22,421 nt of DNA, from NCBI GenBank assembly GCA_946626535.1, contig CAMOUK010000020.1, forward strand, positions 1 to 22,421, written 5' to 3'. This document shows positions 7,213-12,804 of this stretch, in pieces. Each line of letters opens with the position of its first letter. The stretch's first letter is position 1. A program made the position numbers and the translations under genes. The notes under the pieces were generated by a model. That model saw nothing but the letters and a program-made list of their open reading frames with translations. It had not been told where the DNA came from and searched no databases. This stretch comes from an uncultured Caryophanales bacterium. GTDB lineage: Bacteria > Bacillota_I > Bacilli_A > Acholeplasmatales > Anaeroplasmataceae.

Positions 7213-7607
7213 CTAAATAACCCTCCAAAAATAGATAAAATCTCATCGCTTTGATTTGAAATTGATTTGCCAAAGGTACATCTATTTGCGAAATGCTCAC
7301 AGTTATTTGTTATTAAGTTGTAGCCCATTTCGCCTAAATGTGCTTTAGCGTAATTTATTATTTCATCAGGTGACTTCTTTTCCTTTAGCTCATCATCTGA
7401 ATATGTCCTAACCTCTAGTATACCACCCTTTAAAAATTCATCAAGTGTACAAATACATACACAGGCTGTATCTGGTGATATTTCACTTCCCTTTGGTGAT
7501 GCAAATTGGTAGATAGTATTATCATCCTCATATATACCAAAATGGTAATATAAGCCTCTATTCACTCTAATTTGATCAGCCCTAACAGGCTTTTTATTCT
7601 CCCACAT
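7209..7607 (-). CDS. LRAT-domain (NlpC/P60-like cysteine) protein
   Basis: A 132-residue protein that is nearly all LRAT domain. Family members are cysteine acyltransferases, phospholipases or hydrolases of the permuted papain-like NlpC/P60 clan. The candidate nucleophile is C103 in NNCEHFANRC (101-110), the family's NCEHF motif. The first His is H22 in YYHFGIYED. The position equivalent to the second His of LRAT/HRASLS enzymes reads Gln (Q34 in IYQFA). No signal peptide or membrane segment is visible, so it is probably cytosolic or held by the neighbouring membrane protein. It overlaps the upstream gene by 14 bases and the ROK gene by 4. Substrate unknown; acyl transfer from phospholipid is the family precedent only. 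Confidence 0.85.
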   Translation of the reverse strand: MWENKKPVRADQIRVNRGLYYHFGIYEDDNTIYQFASPKGSEISPDTACVCICTLDEFLKGGILEVRTYSDDELKEKKSPDEIINYAKAHLGEMGYNLITNNCEHFANRCTFGKSISNQSDEILSIFGGLFR

Positions 7608-8244
7608 TTTCCTGCTTCTTTCTAATATTTAAATACTCAAATAATTTATTGTAGCCAACTAAAAATTCCTCTTCTGGCTCAAGATAATTGAAACATTTAA
7701 ATTCGCCATTTCCCATATTTAAAAGCGCAGTAAAATAAACATTTTTACCTTGAATTGTAAAATCTTCAAGTCTATCTTCATACTCGCCAATTTCTTTAAA
7801 TATTTCAATATCGATAAATCTTTTACATTTATCTAAATCCTTATTTGGCTTTCTAGCTTCACTATTTTCTTCTTGATTATAATAATATTCTATATCATCA
7901 ATTAATGTAACCTTTAAGGCATCATCACCATCAATCTTTAAAAATGATGAGCCATATTTATGCTTATCCTCATTAAATTTATTATCTAATAATAGTTTTT
8001 TAAGTTCATCATAATTACCCTCATATTCTAATGTTGGGTAATTATTTTTAGCCTTATATCTAAAGCTTTTAAATGAGGCAGCCTGAATGACAAAAGTCGC
8101 TAAGATAAAATCGATAGCGATAATGACAATAATAGTCTTTGTCCATTCATTTGGAACCTTTGAACAAACAAACACTAATATAGCACCTATTATAATTAAA
8201 CCTAAAGCTATAAGCCATAAAACCTTCGCACTAATTTTTTTCAT
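7594..8244 (-). CDS. Two-TM membrane protein of unknown function
   Basis: A 216-residue protein that I do not recognise. Two hydrophobic helices lie at residues 9-28 and 37-57, joined by a short loop (SKVPNEWTKT). A basic patch follows (FKSFRYKAKNN, 58-68), so both N and C termini should be cytosolic. The remaining ~150 residues are soluble, acidic and lysine-rich (IDGDDALKVTLIDDIEYYYNQ, then IEIFKEIGEYEDRLEDFTIQGKN) with alternating strand-like segments. It starts 2 bases after the stop of the gene before it, and its 3' end overlaps the LRAT gene by 14 bases, so the two are probably made together and may form a complex. Confidence 0.8.
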   Translation of the reverse strand: MKKISAKVLWLIALGLIIIGAILVFVCSKVPNEWTKTIIVIIAIDFILATFVIQAASFKSFRYKAKNNYPTLEYEGNYDELKKLLLDNKFNEDKHKYGSSFLKIDGDDALKVTLIDDIEYYYNQEENSEARKPNKDLDKCKRFIDIEIFKEIGEYEDRLEDFTIQGKNVYFTALLNMGNGEFKCFNYLEPEEEFLVGYNKLFEYLNIRKKQENVGE

Positions 8245-8246
8245 AA

Positions 8247-8786
8247 TTATTCCCTTGTTGAATCAATAAATGCTAAATCAAAATATAAATCCTCGCACAT
8301 GATATCATATAATCTATAGAATGTTGGAACTGGTTTATAAAAATCCATCTGTACTCTCTTTGGATTATATACTAAGGCCTGTTCAAAATTATTCTTATCT
8401 GATTTACAAAAATGATGTGCCATCTCAATAGTCTTTTCATTTCTATGCTGGAATATAACTAAAACAATACTTCTTTCAGCTGGAGTAATACCCTTTTCTA
8501 TTAATAAAGGCTTAAGCTTCTCATATGTATAATTTGCTATTTCGAAGCCTTCCTCCTTATATACTAAAACATTGATAAATGTAGTCTTTTTATATTCTCT
8601 AGTATAAACCATAACACTAGCTGTTTTTTCATTATCAGATTCACTAATACATACCTCATTGGCATATATTAAAGCCCACTTTAAGCTATCAAAGGGCTTA
8701 GAATCATAAAAGCCAATAACACCAGGCTCTTGAGCTATTTTCTTTTTTATTCCCATAAACTTCAAAAATTTTTCTTTAAAACCCAT
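8247..8786 (-). CDS. Hypothetical soluble protein, first gene of the LRAT/ROK operon
   Basis: A 179-residue protein without a recognisable family. It begins with a basic amphipathic stretch (MGFKEKFLKFMGIKKK) that could touch the membrane. A mixed alpha/beta body follows, with strands such as TASVMVYTRE, TTFINVLVYKE and RSIVLVIFQHRN, and it ends with an aromatic acidic segment (FYRLYDIMCEDLYFDLAF). The start is the ATG at 8784-8786, because AAGGAG lies 6 bases upstream. A GTG seven codons earlier would put that ribosome binding site inside the gene. It leads the five-gene operon, so its product probably works with the membrane and LRAT proteins, but the role is unknown. Confidence 0.8.
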   Translation of the reverse strand: MGFKEKFLKFMGIKKKIAQEPGVIGFYDSKPFDSLKWALIYANEVCISESDNEKTASVMVYTREYKKTTFINVLVYKEEGFEIANYTYEKLKPLLIEKGITPAERSIVLVIFQHRNEKTIEMAHHFCKSDKNNFEQALVYNPKRVQMDFYKPVPTFYRLYDIMCEDLYFDLAFIDSTRE

Positions 8787-8814
8787 AATAAGCTCCTTAA
8801 TAAACACTATGATA

Positions 8815-8823
8815 ATTATAACA
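8815..8823 (-). promoter_or_regulatory. Extended -10 promoter of the LRAT/ROK operon
   Basis: Minus strand TTTGTTATAAT: -10 TATAAT at 8815-8820 with TGT extension (8821-8823). No good -35 lies at 16-18 bases; the extension may compensate. The same TTTGTTATAAT occurs in both gdpP promoters. Confidence 0.55.
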
Positions 8824-8843
8824 AAAATTATTATAAAATAACA

Positions 8844-8872
8844 TTGCTTTTTTTAAAATTGTCTTATTTAAT
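8844..8872 (+). promoter_or_regulatory. Promoter of the S66 peptidase gene
   Basis: -35 TTGCTT (8844-8849), 17-base spacer, -10 TTTAAT (8867-8872). It is followed by the ribosome binding site GAGGT (8881-8885) 7 bases before the ATG. It is divergent from the LRAT/ROK operon promoter. Confidence 0.5.
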
Positions 8873-8892
8873 ATTAATAAGAGGTATAAAAT

Positions 8893-9876
8893 ATGAAGCC
8901 AGATTACATTAATAATTTAAATATATATTTAGTTGCCCCATCCTTTGGAGTAACAACAACACCATATAAGGAAAGAATGGAGGCCGCATTAAATGTCTTA
9001 AAAAAGCTTAATGCCAAGGTAGAATTTGGTAAAAATATCTTTAAGGCTGACCTACCTTACGCATCAGCCTCTCCTAAAGATAGAGCTGAAGAAATTATGG
9101 AGGCCTTTAAATCTGATGCCGATATTATTTGGTCAGTTGGTGGTGGTGAGGATGAATGTCAAATACTACCATATCTTGATTTTAATAAAATTAAAAATCA
9201 TAAAAAATGGTTTATTGGCTATTCTGATAATACATTTTTAACATATACGCTATCTACTATCTGCGATATGGAAGCTATCTATGGCCCTAACGCTCCATCA
9301 CTATATATGCATCCATTTAAATATGATATTCTAGATACTATTGAAATGCTAAGTGGTAAAAAGGAATTTTATGGCTATAAGAGCTTTGATTTAACCCATT
9401 CAGATGAAATACTTCCAAAATATCATTTTAATAAAAGAAAAATAATTACACCATATAATTATAATAAGCCATTTGAAGGATATTTAATTGGTGGCTGCCT
9501 AGATTGTCTAAATATATTATGTGGAACAAAATATGATAATACAAAAAATTATATAAAGGATAAAAAGACTATATTTTTCTTTGAAGCCTGCGAGCTAAAT
9601 TCACTAGGTATAAAAAGAGTATTATTCCAATTAAAATCCACAGGCTGGTTCGATAATGTTTCAGGCTTTATTATTGGAAGAACCCTAAATTATTATGATA
9701 AATCATTTAATATGACACCACAGGAAGCCTATATAGATTCATTAAAGGAATATAATGTTCCGATCCTACTTGATATCGATTTAGGCCATATCTCTCCTTC
9801 TATGCCAATTAGAAGTGGAGCATATGCTATAATAAGCTATGTTGATAATAATATAAAAATAGAGTATCGAAACTGA
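8893..9876 (+). CDS. S66 family serine peptidase (LD-carboxypeptidase / MccF-like)
   Basis: A 327-residue cytosolic serine peptidase. S66 enzymes either remove the terminal D-Ala from murein tetrapeptide during cell-wall recycling (LdcA) or cleave acyl-sulfamoyl adenylates such as processed microcin C (MccF). The catalytic triad is visible: nucleophile S111 in GYSDNT (the oxyanion-side SVGGGED is at 81-87), E231 in FFFEACE, and H299 in DLGHISPSMPI. The length and the FEGYLIGGCLD segment (194-204) suit the MccF-like branch of Bacillota, which has an extra insertion. Substrate choice is not decidable here. No cell-wall recycling or antibiotic genes are adjacent. It stands alone, with its own promoter and a terminator shared with the convergent mnmG operon. 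Confidence 0.9.
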   Translation: MKPDYINNLNIYLVAPSFGVTTTPYKERMEAALNVLKKLNAKVEFGKNIFKADLPYASASPKDRAEEIMEAFKSDADIIWSVGGGEDECQILPYLDFNKIKNHKKWFIGYSDNTFLTYTLSTICDMEAIYGPNAPSLYMHPFKYDILDTIEMLSGKKEFYGYKSFDLTHSDEILPKYHFNKRKIITPYNYNKPFEGYLIGGCLDCLNILCGTKYDNTKNYIKDKKTIFFFEACELNSLGIKRVLFQLKSTGWFDNVSGFIIGRTLNYYDKSFNMTPQEAYIDSLKEYNVPILLDIDLGHISPSMPIRSGAYAIISYVDNNIKIEYRN

Positions 9877-9895
9877 TACTCTACTTTTTATTCTT
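9861..9895. terminator. Bidirectional terminator between the S66 gene and the mnmG operon
   Basis: Perfect 8-base arms AGAGTATC (9861-9868) and GATACTCT (9875-9882) with a 6-base loop. On the plus strand ACTTTTTATTCTT follows; on the minus strand ATTTTTATATT follows. The stem overlaps both stop codons of the convergent genes, so each gene's last codons form part of the terminator. Confidence 0.8.
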
Positions 9896-10054
9896 AACTC
9901 TCTTATCAAGCTCGAAGGTTGATAGCATTATTACTCTTTTACAGCCCTGACATTCAAGCTTAATATCAGCACCTGTTCTAATAACCTTCCACTCATTTGA
10001 GCCACAAACATGTGGCTTTTTTGTTGTTACTATTTCATCCATCTTATAGATCAT
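9881..10054 (-). CDS. DUF951 (YyzM-like) small zinc-ribbon protein
   Basis: A 57-residue protein found by translating the minus strand after rsmG. It contains KPHVCGSNEWKVIRTGADIK and CQGCKRVIML, the hallmark of DUF951. H15, C17, C35 and C38 are likely zinc ligands. The biochemical role of the family is not established; in Bacillus yyzM lies in the oriC-proximal spo0J-yyaF neighbourhood. The start chosen is the ATG at 10052-10054, which overlaps the rsmG stop as ATGA and has AAGGAG 8 bases upstream. The internal ATG four codons later lacks a close ribosome binding site. The gene is the last of the mnmG-rsmG operon, and its stop codon lies within the shared terminator. Confidence 0.93.
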   Translation of the reverse strand: MIYKMDEIVTTKKPHVCGSNEWKVIRTGADIKLECQGCKRVIMLSTFELDKRVKNKK

Positions 10055-10740
10055 AAAGGCTTCTCCTTTATTTTAGCAAATAATCTTGGATATTTTTTTG
10101 GAGTTTCTTTTACCTTCTTAATTAAAATAATGGCTCTTTTACCCATATCATATGGTAAATCAAGTTCAATAACCTTTTCTACCTTACCACCTAAGATATT
10201 TAAAGCATTTTTAGCCTCATCTAATTCCTCATTATATTGATTAGACTTCATAGCTATAAAATGTCCTCCAACCTTAGTTAAAGGAAGACAAAGCTCAAGT
10301 AAGACATTTAGTCTTGCTACTGCTCTAGCTACTGTATAGTCATAAGAAGCTCCAGCCTCTTTTACATAATCCTCTGCTCTTTTATGCAAGGCCTTAACAT
10401 TTGTTAAGCCTAGCTTATTAATTGTTTCATTTAAAAAATTGATTCTTTTATTTAACGCATCGATAATTGTAATATCTAGGTTTGATGCTATAGCTAAAGG
10501 TATTGCCGGAAAGCCAGCACCAGAGCCTACATCTAAAAGTTTAGCGTCCTTATCAATTAAATTAAGAATAGTTAATGAATCGAAGAAATGCTTAATATAA
10601 ACCTCATCATGCTCAGTAATAGCAGTTAAATTCATATATTCATTAACTCTGATAAGTTCACTATAAAAAAGCTCTAACTTATCTAGCATATTATCATCAA
10701 TATTAAGATTTAAACTAAGTAATTCCTTCTTAAAATCCAT
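10051..10740 (-). CDS. rsmG: 16S rRNA (guanine-527 N7) methyltransferase RsmG (GidB)
   Basis: A 229-residue SAM-dependent methyltransferase that makes m7G527 in 16S rRNA; loss of RsmG gives low-level streptomycin resistance in other bacteria. Seen are MNLTAIT (36-42), SAM motif I LLDVGSGAGFPAIPLAI (68-84), VARAVARL (137-144) and the C-terminal KYPR (216-219), all family hallmarks. The ATG follows the mnmG stop directly (0-base gap), and its stop overlaps the DUF951 start. Co-transcription of mnmG and rsmG is the classic gidA-gidB arrangement near oriC. No parAB/noc genes follow here, unlike in Bacillus. Confidence 0.97.
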   Translation of the reverse strand: MDFKKELLSLNLNIDDNMLDKLELFYSELIRVNEYMNLTAITEHDEVYIKHFFDSLTILNLIDKDAKLLDVGSGAGFPAIPLAIASNLDITIIDALNKRINFLNETINKLGLTNVKALHKRAEDYVKEAGASYDYTVARAVARLNVLLELCLPLTKVGGHFIAMKSNQYNEELDEAKNALNILGGKVEKVIELDLPYDMGKRAIILIKKVKETPKKYPRLFAKIKEKPL

Positions 10741-12627
10741 CTACTTACTCCTTAATAGCTTTTCAACATAAACATCTAATACTGAAATATCAGCTGGATT
10801 TACACCTGATATTCTAGATGCCTGTCCAATTGTCTTTGGCTTAATCTTCTTAAACTTTTCTCTAGCCTCTAATGCGATATTATCAACATCATCATAATTA
10901 ATATCATCAGGTATTATCTTAGATTCATGTGAACGCATTCTATTTGATTGCTCCAAGGCTTTTTTAATATAGCCATCATATTTATAAAATATTTCAACCT
11001 GCTCTAATATTTCATTTGGATCATCATAATTTATTTCTAATGAAATACCAGCTGCATCAATCATTTCCTTGATGATTTTATAGTTTATTTCAGGTCTTTT
11101 AATTAATGATTCTAGGCTTATAGATTCATTAACATTAGGTAGCTCATACTTATTTAAAACCTCATTTGCGATATTAAGATTAACCTTTATAGCCTTAAAT
11201 TGATTCTTAACATCCTCAATAGCCTTAATTTTATTATTTAATCTATTATATCTTTCATCATCAATTAAGCCAACATCATGACCTATTTTTCTAAGTCTTA
11301 AATCAGCATTATCATGTCTTAATAATAATCTATATTCAGCTCTTGATGTTAATAATCTATAAGGCTCATCAGTACCCTTAGTTACTAAATCATCAATCAT
11401 AACACCAATATAGGCTTCATCTCTTTTTAATATTACAGGCTCTTTTCCTTTTAGCTTTTGACAAGCGTTAATACCTGCGATAATACCTTGACCTGCAGCC
11501 TCCTCATAGCCTGATGTACCATTTATTTGACCAGCTGTAAATAAATTATTTACAAGCTTAGTCTCTAGGCTTGGCCATAAATCAAGTGGGTCAATTGCGT
11601 CATATTCGATAGCGTATGAATATCTTACAACCTCACAATTTTCTAAGCCTGGTAATAATCTAATCATCTTATCTTGAATATCTACAGGCATAGATGTTGA
11701 AAAGCCTTGAATATATTCCTGGTCAAGTGATAAGCTTTCTGGCTCATAAAATATTTGATGGCGCTCCTTATCCTTAAATCTAACAAGCTTAGTTTCAATT
11801 GAAGGACAATATCTAGGACCAATTCCTTTAATAACACCACTATACATACTTGATTTATCTAAATTTTCATTAATTAAATCATGAATTTCTTTATTTGTAT
11901 AGGTTAGATAACAAGGTCTTCTTTCCTTTAATACTGAATCATACCCCTTATCGAAGCTATAATGTAATACCTCATCTGAGCCCCATTCAATTGAAGCCTT
12001 TGAAAAATCGATAGTTGATGCCTTAATTCTTGGAGGTGTACCAGTCTTTAATCTTTGAATAGTAAAGCCAAATCTCTTTAAGGCCTCACTAATACCCTTT
12101 GTTGTTCTTTGACCATCTGGACCTTCATTTTTAGTCCAATCGCCTCTTAAAATTCTACTATCTAGATATGTACCTGTTGTAAGTATACAAGCCTTACATT
12201 CAATTATAGTACCATCCTCTAGTTTTACACCACAAATAGTATTATTTTCAGTTAAAATATCTATAACATATGCTTCAACTAAAGTTAAATTCTTAGTTTC
12301 AGATAAATGCTTTTTCATAAGTTTAGTATATTCAAGCTTATCCTCTTGAAATCTTAAGGCCCATACGGCAGGACCCTTAGATTGATTTAGCATCTTAGTT
12401 TGAATTTGAGCTAAATCAGCATTCTTACCCATATATCCACCTAGTGCATCTATTTCTCTTACTACAACACCCTTAGCTGGTCCACCAATTGATGGATTAC
12501 ATGGCATAGAACCAAGCATATCTAGGTTACCACTTATTAAAATTGTATTAAATCCAATGTTGGCCGCAGCTAAAGCTGCCTCACAGCCTGCGTGACCACC
12601 GCCAACTACAACAATATCACATTTCAT
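10741..12627 (-). CDS. mnmG: tRNA uridine-34 carboxymethylaminomethyl synthesis protein MnmG (GidA)
   Basis: FAD-dependent partner of MnmE in forming cmnm5U at tRNA wobble position 34. At 628 residues it has normal family length. From the chosen ATG: the Rossmann FAD motif VVGGGHAGCEAA at 7-18, CNPSIGGPAKG at 43-53, and further family signatures YCPSIETKLVRF, TSGYEEAAGQG and PYRLLTSRAEYRLLLRHDNAD. The start is set at 12625-12627 because AGAGTGAT lies 7 bases ahead and the mature family N-terminus begins just before the beta-strand. A GTG four codons upstream is less likely. MnmE is not in the window. Confidence 0.97.
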   Translation of the reverse strand: MKCDIVVVGGGHAGCEAALAAANIGFNTILISGNLDMLGSMPCNPSIGGPAKGVVVREIDALGGYMGKNADLAQIQTKMLNQSKGPAVWALRFQEDKLEYTKLMKKHLSETKNLTLVEAYVIDILTENNTICGVKLEDGTIIECKACILTTGTYLDSRILRGDWTKNEGPDGQRTTKGISEALKRFGFTIQRLKTGTPPRIKASTIDFSKASIEWGSDEVLHYSFDKGYDSVLKERRPCYLTYTNKEIHDLINENLDKSSMYSGVIKGIGPRYCPSIETKLVRFKDKERHQIFYEPESLSLDQEYIQGFSTSMPVDIQDKMIRLLPGLENCEVVRYSYAIEYDAIDPLDLWPSLETKLVNNLFTAGQINGTSGYEEAAGQGIIAGINACQKLKGKEPVILKRDEAYIGVMIDDLVTKGTDEPYRLLTSRAEYRLLLRHDNADLRLRKIGHDVGLIDDERYNRLNNKIKAIEDVKNQFKAIKVNLNIANEVLNKYELPNVNESISLESLIKRPEINYKIIKEMIDAAGISLEINYDDPNEILEQVEIFYKYDGYIKKALEQSNRMRSHESKIIPDDINYDDVDNIALEAREKFKKIKPKTIGQASRISGVNPADISVLDVYVEKLLRSK

Positions 12628-12658
12628 ATGATCTATCACTCTTTTCTAAATCCATAAT

Positions 12659-12687
12659 AATATAACATTTTTTATGATATTTAACAA
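12659..12687 (-). promoter_or_regulatory. Promoter of the mnmG-rsmG-DUF951 operon
   Basis: Minus strand: -35 TTGTTA (12682-12687), 17-base spacer, -10 TATATT (12659-12664) with the TGT extension. The -35 lies in an inverted repeat TAACAAT-ata-ATTGTTA (12682-12698) that could be an operator shared with the divergent EAL gene. Confidence 0.7.
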
Positions 12688-12698
12688 TATAATTGTTA
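12682..12698. repeat. Operator-like inverted repeat between mnmG and the EAL gene
   Basis: Perfect 7-base arms TAACAAT and ATTGTTA around a 3-base centre. One arm covers the mnmG -35, and it lies 28 bases ahead of the EAL-gene -35. No known operator consensus is matched. Confidence 0.45.
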
Positions 12699-12725
12699 TT
12701 GAAAGCGCAAGACAAGCTTCTTCAA

Positions 12726-12754
12726 TTGACTTATTTTCGAAAATCAATTATAAT
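12726..12754 (+). promoter_or_regulatory. Promoter of the GGDEF/EAL gene, built as nested palindromes
   Basis: -35 TTGACT (12726-12731), 17-base spacer, -10 TATAAT (12749-12754), close to consensus. The spacer holds a perfect 12-base palindrome ATTTTCGAAAAT (12733-12744). The flanks AATTGA (12724-12729) and TCAATT (12744-12749) form an outer inverted repeat. Regulated initiation is likely; the regulator is unknown. Confidence 0.8.
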
Positions 12755-12804
12755 GAATTATAAGATAGTACGGTTTAAATTCAATATAAAGATTGGTGAT
12801 CATT

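Noticed and set aside
5646..8786. Reading the LRAT operon as an anti-phage defence system
   Set aside because: No recognised defence effector or sensor domain is visible, and the ROK kinase does not suit one. The neighbours are housekeeping genes, so the claim would be speculation.
12755..12804. Possible c-di-GMP riboswitch in the EAL-gene leader
   Set aside because: The leader is only about 45 bases, too short for a GEMM riboswitch, and it has no matching conserved core.
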